This document shows, in pieces, positions 12,761 through 23,650 of a stretch of DNA of 64,000 nt (its first letter is position 1; each line of letters opens with the position of its first letter). The position numbers and the translations under genes are program-made. Origin of the DNA: Metopolophium dirhodum. Taxonomy: Eukaryota; Arthropoda; Insecta; Hemiptera; Aphididae. A model generated the notes under the pieces. The model saw nothing but the letters and a program-made list of their open reading frames with translations. It was not told where the DNA came from and did not search any database. The stretch spans positions 124,001 to 188,000 of the forward strand of contig NC_083560.1 in NCBI RefSeq assembly GCF_019925205.1, given 5' to 3'.

Positions 12761-14963
12761 CTTTCCCATTATTTTTTATGTAGGAATTTCGTTGTCTATA
12801 TAAAAAGTTAATTTCTAAAAAATGTAACAATCAAAATCTATATTAAAGCATTTAACATTTGTTCACTCTAATCAGAATAAGTCGCTGTTTAGATGGGTTT
12901 TTCGCGGCAGTTTAACTACTATTTTGGGTATTTGAATTGGAACGTTTGATTGGTTATACGATGACATTTACACAATGTATTATGTAAGTATGACTTTTTA
13001 TGTCCTAGAAAACATTCCGTTTTGATACAATTATTATATTATTAGTGATTATAATGTTATAGAAATATTTTAATATGGAAATATGTTTCTGGGGTAGGGA
13101 GTAGGTAATTAAGGGTAAATTTTAGACAATACTCATAAAAAATCAAAACTATTTGTAAATTCTTTTTTAAGTTGAATAATTTGGGACATGCAAAAGTACT
13201 TTCCCATTATTTTTTAAGTAGGAATTTCGTTGTCTATATAATAAGTTAATTTCTAAAAAATGTAACAATCAAAATCTATATTAAAGCATTTAACATTTGT
13301 TCACTCTAATCAGAATAAGTCGCTGATCTGTTTAGATGGGGTTTTCGCGGCAGTTTAACTACTATTTTGGGTATTTGAATTGGAACGTTTGACTGAATAT
13401 ACGATGTCATTTAGACTATGTCTTATGTAAGTATGACTTATTTATGTCCTGGAAAACATTCCGTTTTGAAAAAATGAAAATATTATTAGGGATTATAATG
13501 TTATAGTAATATTTTAATATGAAAATATTATTTTCGGGGTAGGGAGTAGATAATTAAGGATACATTTTAGACAATACTCATAAAAAATCACAACTATTTG
13601 TAAATTATTTTTGAAGTTGAAGAATTTGGGACATGCAAAAGTACTTTCCCATTATTTTTTAAGTAGGAATTTCGTTGTCTATATAATAAGTTAATTTCTA
13701 AAAAATGTAATAATCAAAATCTATATTAAAGCATTTAACATTTGTTCACTCTAATCAGAATAAGTCGCTGATCTGTTTAGATGGGGTTTTCGCGGCAGTT
13801 TAACTACTATTTTGGGTATTTGAATTGGAACGTTTGATTGAATATACGATGTCATTTAGACTATGTATTATGTTAGTATGACTTTTTTATGTCCTAGAAA
13901 ACATTCCTTTTTGAAATAATGAAAATATTATTAGTGATTTTAATGTAATAGTAATATTTTAATATGGAAATATATTTCTGGGGTAGGGAGTAGGTAATTA
14001 AGGGTAAATTTTAGACAATTCTCATAAAAAATCACAACTATTTGTAAATTCTTTTTTAAGTTGAATAATTTGGGACATGCAAAAGTACTTTCCCATTATT
14101 TTTTAAGTAGGAATTTCGTTGTCTATATAATAAGTTAATTTCTAAAAAATGTAATAATCAAAATCTATATTAAAGCATTTAACATTTGTTCACTTTAATC
14201 AGAATAAGTCGCTGTTTAGATGGGTTTTTCGCGGCAGTTTAACTACTATTTTGGGTATTTGAATTGGAACGTTTGATTGGTTATACGATGACATTTACAC
14301 AATGTATTATGTAAGTATGACTTTTTATGTCCTAGAAAACATTCCGTTTTGATACAATTATTATATTATTAGTGATTATAATGTTATAGAAATATTTTAA
14401 TATGGAAATATGTTTCTGGGGTAGGGAGTAGGTAATTAAGGGTAAATTTTAGACAATACTCATAAAAAATCACAACTATTTGTAAATTCTTTTTTAAGTT
14501 GAATAATTTGGGACATGCAAAAGTACTTTCCCATTATTTTTTATGTAGGAATTTCGTTGTCTATATAAAAAGTTAATTTCTAAAAAATGTAACAATCAAA
14601 ATCTATATTAAAGCATTTAACATTTGTTCACTCTAATCAGAATAAGTCGCTGTTTAGATGGGTTTTTCGCGGCAGTTTAACTACTATTTTGGGTATTTGA
14701 ATTGGAACGTTTGATTGGTTATACGATGACATTTACACAATGTATTATGTAAGTATGACTTTTTATGTCCTAGAAAACATTCCGTTTTGATACAATTATT
14801 ATATTATTAGTGATTATAATGTTATAGAAATATTTTAATATGGAAATATGTTTCTGGGGTAGGGAGTAGGTAATTAAGGGTAAATTTTAGACAATACTCA
14901 TAAAAAATAACAACTATTTGTAATGACTTTTTTAAATTGAATAATAAGGGACATGCAAAAGTA
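12761..14963 (+). repeat. Higher-order repeat copy 3, first five monomers only
   Basis: B (12761), C (13199), D (13644), A (14088) and B (14526) repeat the anchor at the same 6161-bp step. The B at 12761 has the private TCAAAACT ending. The C unit has GTAGATAATTAAG where copies 1 and 2 have GTAGGTATTTAAG. The second B ends like the one at 8365. After this the regular pattern stops: an extra, divergent monomer H is placed before G. Confidence 0.88.
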
Positions 14964-15407
14964 CTTTCCCATTATTTTTTAAGTAGGAATTTCGTTGTCT
15001 ATATAATAAGTTAATTTCTAAAAAATGTAACAACCAAAATCTATATTGAAGCATTTAACATTTGTCCATTCTAATCAGAATAAGTTGTTGGTCCGTGTAG
15101 ATGGGTCTTTTGCAGCGGTTAATCTACTATTTTGGGTATTTGAATTGGAACGTTTGATTGGTTATACGATGACATTTACACAATTTATTATGTAAGTATG
15201 ACTTTCTTATGTCCTAGAAAACATTCCGTTTTGAAAAAATGAAAATATTCATAGGGATTATAATGTTATAGTAATATTTTAATATGGAAATATATTTCTG
15301 GGGTAGTGAGTAGGTAATTAAGGGTAAATTTTAGACAATACTCATAAAAAATAACAACTATTTGTAATGACTTTTTTAAATTGAATAATAAGGGACATGC
15401 AAAAGTA

Positions 15408-15851
15408 CTTTCCCATTATTTTTCAAGTAGGAATTTCGTTGTCTATATAATAAGTTAATTTCAAAAAAATGTAACAATCAAAATCTAAATTAAAGCGTTT
15501 AACATTTGTTCACTCTAATCAGAATAAGTCGCTGATCTGTTTAGATGGGGTTTTCGCGGCAGTTTAACTACTATTTTGGGTATTTGAATTGGAACGTTTG
15601 ACTGAATATACGATGTCATTTAGACTATGTATTATGTAAGTATGACTTATTTATGTCCTAGAAAACATTCCGTTTTGAAAAAATGAAAATATTATTAGGG
15701 ATTATAATGTTATAGTAATATTTTAATATGAAAATATTATTTCCGGGGTAGGGAGTAGGTTATTAAGGATACATTTTAGACAATACTCATAAAAAATCAC
15801 AACTATTTGTAATGACTTTTTTAAATTGAATAATTAGGGATATGCAAAGTA
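15408..15851 (+). repeat. Monomer type G (444 bp)
   Basis: Counterpart of 8803-9246. Shared marks are AAATCTAAATTAAAGC, the long-class insert, TTGACTGAATATACG, ATTTCCGGGG and GGTTATTAAGG. The end reads TAATTAGGGATATGCAAAG, with one A fewer than usual. The unit before a Y always ends this way, including the chimera at 3524. In this copy the head has TTTTTCAAG and CAAAAAAATG instead of TTTTTTAAG and CTAAAAAATG. Confidence 0.8.
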
Positions 15852-16279
15852 CTTTCCCATTTTTTTTTTAAGTAGGAATTTCGTTGTTTTTAAAATAAGT
15901 TAATTTCTAAAAAATGTAACAATCAAATTCTATATTAAAGCATTTAACATTTGTTCACTCTAATCAGAATAAGTCACTGATCTGTTTAGATGGGGTTTTC
16001 GCGGCAGTTTAACTACTATTTTGGGTATTTGAATTAGAACGTTTGATTGGTTATACGATGACATGTACACTATGTATTATGTAAGTATGACTTTTTATGT
16101 CCTAGAAAACATTACGTTTTGAAAAAATGAAAATAATCATAGGGATTATAATGTTATAGTAATATTTTAATATGGAAATATATTTCTGGGGTAGGGAGTA
16201 GGTAATTAAGGGTAAATTTTAGACAATACTCATAAAAAATAACAACTATTTGTAATGACTTTTTTAAATTGAATAATAA

Positions 16280-16302
16280 GGGACATGCAAAAGTACTGTC
16301 CC
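16280..16302. other. Perfect inverted repeat across a monomer junction
   Basis: GGGACA (16280-16285) and TGTCCC (16297-16302) are exact reverse complements separated by 11 bases that include ATGCAAAAGTAC. The same arrangement lies at junctions before p, q and s units. Before CTTTCCC units the right arm is TTTCCC, with one mismatch; before r it is TGTCCG. It could form a short hairpin or be a binding-site dyad. Function is unknown. Confidence 0.6.
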
Positions 16303-17184
16303 GTTAACTTTTAGGTAGGAATGAGGTGTCTATATGCTATAGTAAGTTCTAAAAAATGTAACCTTCAAAATCTATATTGAAGCATATAACATTTGTTCAC
16401 TCTAATCAGAATAAGTCGCTGATCTGTTTAGATGGGGTTTTCGCGGCATTTTAACTACTATTTTGGGTATTTGAATTGGAACGTTTGACTGAATATACGA
16501 TGTCATTTAGACTATGTATTATGTAAGAATGACTTTTTTATGTCCTAGAAAACATTCCGTTTTGAAAAAATGAAAATATTATTAGGGATTATAATGTTAT
16601 AGTAATATTTTAATATGAAAATATTATTTCCGGGGTAGGGAGTAAGTAATTAAGGATACATTTTAGACAATACTCATAAAAAATCACAACTATTTGTAAC
16701 GACTTTTTTAAATTGAATAATTTGGGACATGCAAAAGTACTTTCCCATTATTTTTTAAGTAGGAATTTCGTTGTCTATATAATAAGTTAATTTCTAAAAA
16801 ATGTAACAATCAATATCTATATTAAAGCATTTAACATTTGTTCACTCTAATCAGAATAAGTCGCTGATCTGTTTAGATGGGGTTTTCGTGGCAGTTTAAC
16901 TACTATTTTGGGTATTTGAATTGGAACGTTTGACTGAATATACGATGTCATTTAGACTATAAATTATGTAAGTATGACTTATTTATGTCCTAGAAAACAT
17001 TCCGTTTTGAAAAAATGAAAATATTATTAGGGATTATAATGTTATAGTAATATTTTAATATGAAAATATTATTTCCGGGGTAGGGAGTAGGTAATTAAGG
17101 GTAAATTTTAGACAATACTCATAAAAAATCACAACTATTTGTAAATTATTTTTGAAGTTGAATAATTTGGGACATGCAAAAGTA

Positions 17185-17897
17185 CTTTCCCATTATTTTT
17201 TAAGTAGGAATTTCGTTGTCTATATAATAAGTTAATTTCTAAAAAATGTTACAATCAAAATTTATATTAATGCATTTAACATTTGTTCACTCTAGTCAGA
17301 CTAAGTTGTTGGTCTGTGTAGATGGGTTTTTCGCAGCGGATAAACTACTTAATTGGGTATTTGAATTGGAACGTTTGATTGGTTATACGATGACATTTAC
17401 ACAATGTATTATGTAAGTATGACTTTCTTATGTCCTAGAATACATTCCGTTTTGAATAAATGAAAATATTCATAGGGATTATAATGTTATAGTTATATTT
17501 TTATCTCTCTAGAAAATGTGACAATCAAAATGAATATTAAAGCATTTAACATTTGTTCACTCTAATCAGAATAAGTCGGAGATCTGTTTAGATGGGTATT
17601 TTGCGGCAGTTTAACTACTATTTTGGGTATTTGAATTGGAACGTTTGATTGGTTATACGATGACATATACACAATGTATTATGTAAGTATGACTTTTAAT
17701 GTCCTAGAAAACATTCCGTTTTGATAAAATTATTATATTATTAGTGATTATAATGTTATAGTAACTTTTTAATATGGACATATGTTTCTGGGGTAGGGAG
17801 TTGGTAATTAAGGGTAAATTTTAGACAATACTCATAAAAAATCACAACTATTTGTAAAGACTTTTTTAAATTGAATAATAAGGGACATGCAAAAGTA
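17185..17897 (+). repeat. Two fused, truncated monomers
   Basis: A t-like monomer begins at 17185 (ATTAATGC, AGTCAGACTAAG, GCAGCGGATAAAC). It stops at about 17500, where a normal unit would continue with AATATGGAAATAT. The sequence then jumps to CTAGAAAATGTGAC, which in the next unit (17898) lies about 60 bases after the monomer start. The fused pair is 713 bp where two neighbours of the same kinds total about 885 bp, so about 170 bp are missing. The second part continues normally, with TCGGAGATCTG and a TTTTGCGGCAG middle. Confidence 0.85.
17495..17512. other. Deletion junction breaking monomer register
   Basis: The left side matches GTTATATTTT of the t-like unit. The right side matches CTAGAAAATGTG of the r-like unit. 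Between them about seven bases, near TTATCTCT, fit neither parent well and may be filler. This is the only place in the window where the ~440-bp spacing fails. Confidence 0.75.
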
Positions 17898-18783
17898 CTG
17901 TCCCGTTAACTTTTAGGTAGGAATGAGGTGTCTATATGCTAAAGTAATTTCTAGAAAATGTGACAATCAAAATGAATATTAAAGCATTTAACATTTGTTC
18001 ACTCTAATCAGAATAAGTTGTTGGTCCGTGTAGATGGGTCTTTCGCAGCGGTTAAACTACTATTTTGGGTATTTGAATTGGAACGTTTGATTGATTATAC
18101 AATGACATTTACACAATGTATTATGTAAGTATGACTTTTTATGTCCTAGAAAACATTCCGTTTTGATACAATTATTATATTATTAGTGATTATAATGTTA
18201 TAGAAATATTTTAATATGGAAATATGTTTCTGGGGTAGGGAGTATGTAATTAAGGGTAAATTTTAGACAATACTCATAAAAAATAACAACTATTGGTAAA
18301 TTTTTTTTGAAGTTGAATAATTTGGGACATGCAAAAGTACTTTCCCATTATTTTTTAAGTAGGAATTTCGTTGTCTATATAATAAGTTAATTTCTAAAAA
18401 ATGCAAAAATCAAAACCTATATTAAAGCATTTAACATTTGTTCACTCTAATCAGACTAAGTTGTTGGTCTGTGTAGATGGGTTTTTCGCAGCGGATAAAC
18501 TACTAATTTGGGTATTTGAATTGGAACGTTTGATTGGTTATACGATGACATTTAGACTATGTATTATGTAAGTATGACTTTTTTATGTTCTAGAAATCAT
18601 TCCGTTTTGAAAAAATGAAAATATTATTAGGGATTATAATGTTATAGTAATATTTTAATATGAAAATATTATTTCCGGGGTAGGGAGTAAGTAATTAAGG
18701 ATACATTTTAGACAATACTCATAAAAAATCAAACTATTTGTAACGACTTTTTTAAATTGAATAATTTGGGACATGCAAAAGTA
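17898..18783 (+). repeat. Two transitional monomers (r-like head, t-like unit)
   Basis: 17898 has the CTGTCCCGTTAAC head with GCTAAAGTAATTTC, AGAAAATGTGAC and AATGAATATT. It then has AAGTTGTTGGTCCGTG and GCAGCGGTTAAAC, and a body with GATACAATTATTAT. It looks like a precursor or relative of type r with a t/H-like middle. 18340 has AATGCAAAAATCAAAACC, GACTAAGTTGTTGG and GCAGCGGATAAAC, and ends with GGGAGTAAGTAATTAAGG and TAACGAC, as the unit at 16296 does. Confidence 0.75.
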
Positions 18784-19671
18784 CTTTCCCATTATTTTTT
18801 AAGTAGGAATTTCGTTGTCTATATAATAAGTTAATTTCTAAAAAATGTAACAATCAAAATCTATATTAATGCATTTAACATTTGTTCACTCTAGTCAGAC
18901 TAAGTTGTTGGTCTGTGTAGATGGGTTTTTCGCAGCGGATAAACTACTAATTTGGGTATTTGAATTGGAACGTTTGATTGGTTATACGATGACATTTACA
19001 CAATGTATTATGTAAGTATGACTTTCTTATGTCCTAGAATACATTCCGTTTTGAATAAATGAAAATATTCATAGGGATTATAATGTTATAGTTATATTTT
19101 AATATGGAAATATGTATCTGGGGTAAGGAGTAGGTAATTAAGGATACATTTTAGACAATACTCATAAAAAATAACAACTATTTGTAATGACTTTTTTAAA
19201 TTGAATAATTAGGGACATGCAAAGTACTTTCCCGTTGTTTTTTAAGTAGGAATTTCGTTGTCTTTATAATAAGTTTATTTCTAAAAAATGTAACAATCAA
19301 ATTCTATATTAAAGCATTTAACATTTGTTCACTCTAATCAGAATAAGTCGGTGATCAGTTTAGATGGGTTTTTCGCGGCAGTTTAACTACTATTTTGGGT
19401 ATTTGAATTGGAACGTTTGATTGAATATACGATGTCATTTAGACTATGTATTATGTTAGTATGACTTTTTTATGTCCTAGAAAACATTCCGTTTTGAAAA
19501 AATGAAAACATTATTAGTGATTTTAATGTTATAGTCATATTTTAATATGAAAATATTATTTCCGGGATAGGGAGTAGGTAATTAAGGGTAAATTTTAGAC
19601 AATACTCATAAAAAATCACAACTATTTGTAAATTATTTTTGAAGTTGAATAATTTGGGACATGCAAAAGTA
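18784..19671 (+). repeat. 888-bp dimer, copy 1
   Basis: The dimer is a t-like unit at 18784 (ATTAATGC, CTAGTCAGACTAAG, GGATAAAC, GAATAAATG) and a unit at 19227 (CCCGTTGTTTTTTAAG, TCTTTATAATAAG, GTCGGTGATCAG, GAAAACATTATTAG, CCGGGATAGGG). The following 888 bases repeat the same pair. Confidence 0.85.
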
Positions 19672-20559
19672 TTTTCCCATTATTTTATAAGTAGGAATTT
19701 CGTTGTCTATATAATAAGTTAATTTCTAAAAAATGTAACAATCAAAATCTATATTAATGCATTTAACATTTGTTCACTCTAGTCAGACTAAGTTGTTGGT
19801 CTGTGTAGATGGGTTTTTTGCAGCGGATAAACTACTAATTTGGGTATTTGAATTGGAACGTTTGATTGGTTATACGATGACATTTACACAATGTATTATG
19901 TAAGTATGACTTTCTTATGTCCTAGAATACATTCCGTTTTGAATAAATGAAAATATTCATAGGGATTATAATGTTATAGTTATATTTTAATATGGAAATA
20001 TGTATCTGGGGTAAGGAGTAGGTAATTAAGGATACATTTTAGACAATACTCATAAAAAATAACAACTATTTGTAATGACTTTTTTAAATTGAATAATTAG
20101 GGACATGCAAAGTACTTTCCCGTTGTTTTTTAAGTAGGAATTTCGTTGTCTTTATAATAAGTTAATTTCTAAAAAATGTAACAATCAAATTCTATATTAA
20201 AGCATTTAACATTTGTTCACTCTAATCAGAATAAGTCGGTGATCAGTTTAGATGGGTTTTTCGCGGCAGTTTAACTACTATTTTAGGTATTTGAATTGGA
20301 ACGTTTGATTGAATATACGATGTCATTTAGACTATGTATTATGTTAGTATGACTTTTTTATGTCCTAGAAAACATTCCGTTTTGAAAAAATGAAAACATT
20401 ATTAGTGATTTTAATGTTATAGTCATATTTTAATATGAAAATATTATTTCCGGGATAGGGAGTAGGTAATTAGGGATACATTTTAGACAATACTCATAAA
20501 AAATCACAACTATTTGTAATGACTTTTTTAAATTAAATAATAAGGGACATGCAAAAGTA
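19672..20559 (+). repeat. 888-bp dimer, copy 2
   Basis: This repeats the pair at 18784-19671 with few changes. The boundary reads AAGTATTTTCCC instead of AAGTACTTTCCC, the head has TTTTATAAG, and the second unit has TTTTAGGTATTTG. The second unit (20115) ends with ATTAGGGATAC and AATTAAATAATAAGGG, which differs from copy 1 and leads into a q unit. Confidence 0.85.
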
Positions 20560-22332
20560 CTGTCCCGTTAACTTTTAGGTAGGAATGAGGTGTCTATATG
20601 CTGTGGTAAGTTCTAAAAAATGTAACCTTCAAAATCTATATTGAAGCATTTAACATTTGTTCACTCTAATCAGAATAAGTCGGAGATTTGTTTAGATGGG
20701 TATTTCGCGGCAGTTTAACTACTATTTTGGGTATTTGAATTGGAACGTTTGATTGGGTATTCGATGACATTTACACAATGTATTATTAAGTATGACTTTT
20801 TATGTCCTAGAAAACATTCCGTTTTGATAAAATTATTATATAATTAGTGATTATAATGTTATAGTTATATTTTAATATGAAAATATTATTTCCGGGGTAG
20901 GGAGTAGGTAATGAAGGATACATTTTAGACAATACTCATAAAAAATCACAACTATTTGTAACGACTTTTTTAAATTGAATAATTTGGGACATGCAAAAGT
21001 ACTTTCCCATTATTTTTTAAGTAGGAATTTCGTTGTCTATATAATAAGTTAATTTCTAAAAAATGTAACAATCAAAATCTATATTAAAGCATTTAACATT
21101 TGTTCACTCTAATCAGAATAAGTCGCTAATCTGTTTAGATGGGGTTTTCGTGGCAGTTTAACTACTATTTTGGGTATTTGAATTGGAACGTTTGACTGAA
21201 TATACGACGTCATTTAGACTATAAATTATGTAAGTATGACTTATTTATGTCCTAGAAAACATTCCGTTTTGAAAAAATGAAAATATTATTAAGGATTATA
21301 ATGTTATAGTAATATTTTAATATGAAAATATTATTTCCGTGGTAGGGAGTAGGTAATTAAGGGTAAATTTTAGACAATACTCATAAAAAATCACAACTAT
21401 TTGTAAATTATTTTTGAAGTTGAATAATTTGGGACATGCAAAGTACTTTCCCGTTGTTTTTTAAGTAGGAATTTCGTTGTCTTTATAATAAGTTAATTTC
21501 TAAAAAATGTAACAATCAAATTCTATATTAAAGCATTTAACATTTGTTCACTCTAATCAGAATAAGTCGGTGATCAGTTTAGATGGGTTTTTCGCGGCAG
21601 TTTAACTACTATTTTGGGTATTTGAATTGGAACGTTTGATTGAATATACGATGTCATTTAGACTATGTATTATGTTAGTATGACTTTTTTATGTCCTAGA
21701 AAACATTCCGTTTTGAAAAAATGAAAACATTATTAGTGATTTTAATGTTATAGTCATATTTTAATATGAAAATATTATTTCCGGGATAGGGAGTAGGTAA
21801 TTAGGGATACATTTTAGACAATACTCATAAAAAATCACAACTATTTGTAATGACTTTTTTAAATTAAATAATAAGGGACATGCAAAAGTACTGTCCCGTT
21901 AACTTTTAGGTAGGAATGAGGTGTCTATATGCTGTGGTAAGTTCTAAAAAATGTAACCTTCAAAATCTATATTGAAGCATTTAACATTTGTTCACTCTAA
22001 TCAGAATAAGTCGGAGATTTGTTTAGATGGGTATTTCGCGGCAGTTTAACTACTATTTTGGGTATTTGAATTGGAACGTTTGATTGGGTATTCGATGACA
22101 TTTACACAATGTATTATTAAGTATGACTTTTTATGTCCTAGAAAACATTCCGTTTTGATAAAATTATTATATAATTAGTGATTATAATGTTATAGTTATA
22201 TTTTAATATGAAAATATTATTTCCGGGGTAGGGAGTAGGTAATGAAGGATACATTTTAGACAAAACTCATAAAAAATAACAACTATTTGTAAAGACTTTT
22301 TTAAATTGAATAATAAGGGACATGCAAAAGTA
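20115..22332 (+). repeat. Staggered duplication with 1331-bp step
   Basis: The pair 20115 (CCCGTTG head, GTGATCAG) plus 20560 (q) recurs at 21446 plus 21891. Between them sits 21002, a long-class unit with GCTAATCTG and TTTTCGTGGCAG that resembles 16740. The two q units differ at their ends. The first has ACAATACTCAT and TAACGAC; the second has ACAAAACTCAT and AAAGAC. The second pair is followed by r, giving the five-monomer unit described next. Confidence 0.8.
21891..22332 (+). repeat. Reference monomer type q (442 bp)
   Basis: Diagnostic marks: CTGTCCCGTTAAC head, GGAATGAGG, GCTGTGGTAAG, ACCTTCAAAATC, TTGAAGC, TCGGAGATTTG, GGGTATTTCGCGG, TTGGGTATTCGATG, TATTATTAAG, GATAAAATTATTATATAATT and GGTAATGAAGG. 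Other copies are at 20560, 28515, 59951 and 62156. The unit at 56856 keeps only the q head. Its tail, from the TTATTATATAATT stretch on, is also found fused to v heads. Confidence 0.85.
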
Positions 22333-22769
22333 CTGTCCGGGTAACTTTTAGGTAGGAATGAGGTGTCTATATGCTAAAGTAATTTTTAGAAAATTTGACA
22401 ATCAAAATGAATATTAAAGCATTTAACATTTGTTCACTCTAATCAGAATAAGTCGCTGTTAAGATGGGTTTTTCGCGGCAGTTTAACTACTATTTTGGGT
22501 ATTTGAATTGGAACGTTTGATTGGTTATACGATGACATTTACACAATGTATTATGTAAGTATGACTTTTTATGTCCTAGAAAACATTACGTTTTGAAAAA
22601 ATGAAAATAATCATAGGGATTATAATGTTATAGTAATATTTTAATATGGAAATATATTTCTGGGGTAGGGAGTAGGTAATTAAGGGTAAATTTTAGACAA
22701 TACTCATAAAAAATAACAACTATTTGTAATGACTTTTTTAAATTGAATAATAAGGGACATGCAAAAGTA
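22333..22769 (+). repeat. Reference monomer type r (437 bp)
   Basis: Diagnostic marks: CTGTCCGGGTAAC head, GCTAAAGTAATTTTTAG, AAAATTTGAC, AATGAATATT and GCTGTTAAGATGGG. Other heads of this type are at 28957, 36055, 37825, 39595, 44907, 48448, 51108, 54649, 57744, 60393 and 62598. Three different tails occur. Before p, the tail has AACATTACG and AATAATCATAGG. Before t, it has TTATTTATCTCC and CCGGTGTAGGG. Before u, it has GATACAATAATTAT. The head is therefore uniform and the tail depends on the neighbour. Confidence 0.85.
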
Positions 22770-23206
22770 CTGTCCCGTTAACTTTTAGGTAGGAATGAGG
22801 TGTCTATATGCTATAGTAAGTTCTAAAAAATGTAACCTTCAAAATCTATATTGAAGCATTTAACATTTGTTCACTCTAATCAGAATAAGTCGCTGTTTAG
22901 ATGGGTTTTTCGCGGCAGTTTAACTACTATTTTGGGTATTTGAATTAGAACGTTTGTTTGGTTATACGATGACATTTACACAATGTATTATGTAAGTATG
23001 ACTTTTTATGTCCCAGAAAACATTCCGTTTTGATACAATTATTATATTATTAGTGATTATAATGTTATAGAAATATTTTAATATGGAAATATGTTTCTGG
23101 GGTAGGGAGTAGGTAATTAAGGGTAAATTTTAGACAATACTCATAAAAAATCACAACTATTTGTAAATTATTTTTTAAGTTGAATAATTTGGGACATGCA
23201 AAAGAA
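22770..23206 (+). repeat. Reference monomer type p (437 bp)
   Basis: Diagnostic marks: CTGTCCCGTTAAC, GGAATGAGG, GCTATAGTAAG, ACCTTC, TTGAAGC, short-class GCTGTTTAG, TTTGTTTGG, GTCCCAGAAAAC and GATACAATTATTAT. Later p units are at 25426, 27633, 41365, 43136, 46677, 52878, 55530, 58625 and 60830. The one at 63035 is a p head with a different tail. Nearly all p units lead to a v unit whose boundary reads AAAGAACTTTCCC. Confidence 0.85.
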
Positions 23207-23650
23207 CTTTCCCATTATTTTTTAAGTAGGAATTTCGTTGTCTATATAATAAGTTAATTTCTAAAAAATGTAACAATCAAAATCTATATTAAAGCATTTA
23301 ACATTTGTTCACTCTAATCAGAATAAGTCGCTGATCTGTTTAGATGGGGTTTTTGCGGCAGTTTAACTACTATTTTGGGTATTTGAATTGTAACGTTTGA
23401 CTGAATATACGATGTCATTTAGACTATAAATTATGTAAGTATGACTTATTTATCTCCTAGAAAACATTCCGTTTTGAAAAAATGAAAATATTTTTAGTGA
23501 TTTTAATGTTATAGTAATATTTTAATATGGAAATATATTTCTGGGGTAGGGAGTAGGTAATTAAGGGTAAATTTTAGACAATACTCATAAAAAATCACAA
23601 CTATTTGTAAATTCTTTTTTAAGTTGAATAATTTGGGGCATGCAAAAGTA
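23207..23650 (+). repeat. Reference monomer type v (444 bp)
   Basis: The boundary before v is AAAGAACTTTCCC instead of AAAGTACTTTCCC. Other marks are the long-class insert, GGGGTTTTTGCGG (one CpG lost), TTGTAACGTTTGACTG, GACTATAAATTATG and TTATTTATCTCC. There are about 19 v-headed units. Those before w end GGGGCATGC. Those before t have TTTTTGGTATTTG, CCGGTGTAGGG and CATATAAAATC. Those before r carry a q tail. Confidence 0.85.

Larger units (their letters stand above)
14964..17184 (+). repeat. Transition zone of divergent monomers
   Basis: Starts: 14964 H, 15408 G, 15852 Y-like, 16296 first unit with a CTGTCCCGTTAAC head, 16740 long-class unit. H is an outlier: CAACCAAAATC, TTGAAGC, GTCCATTC, AAGTTGTTGGTCCGTG and GCAGCGGTTAATC. 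These hint at the t lineage that dominates later. G (15408) matches 8803 through AAATCTAAATTAAAGC. The Y-like unit matches 3963 and 9247 through its long T-run and TTTAAAATAAG. The unit at 16296 is the earliest with GGTAGGAATGAGG and GCTATAGTAAG, the p-type head. This is where the capital-letter and lower-case families mix. Confidence 0.8.

Noticed and set aside
17495..17512. Insertion site of a mobile element at the broken monomer
   Set aside because: Sequence is missing, not added. There is no target-site duplication, terminal repeat or foreign sequence, only about seven unmatched bases.
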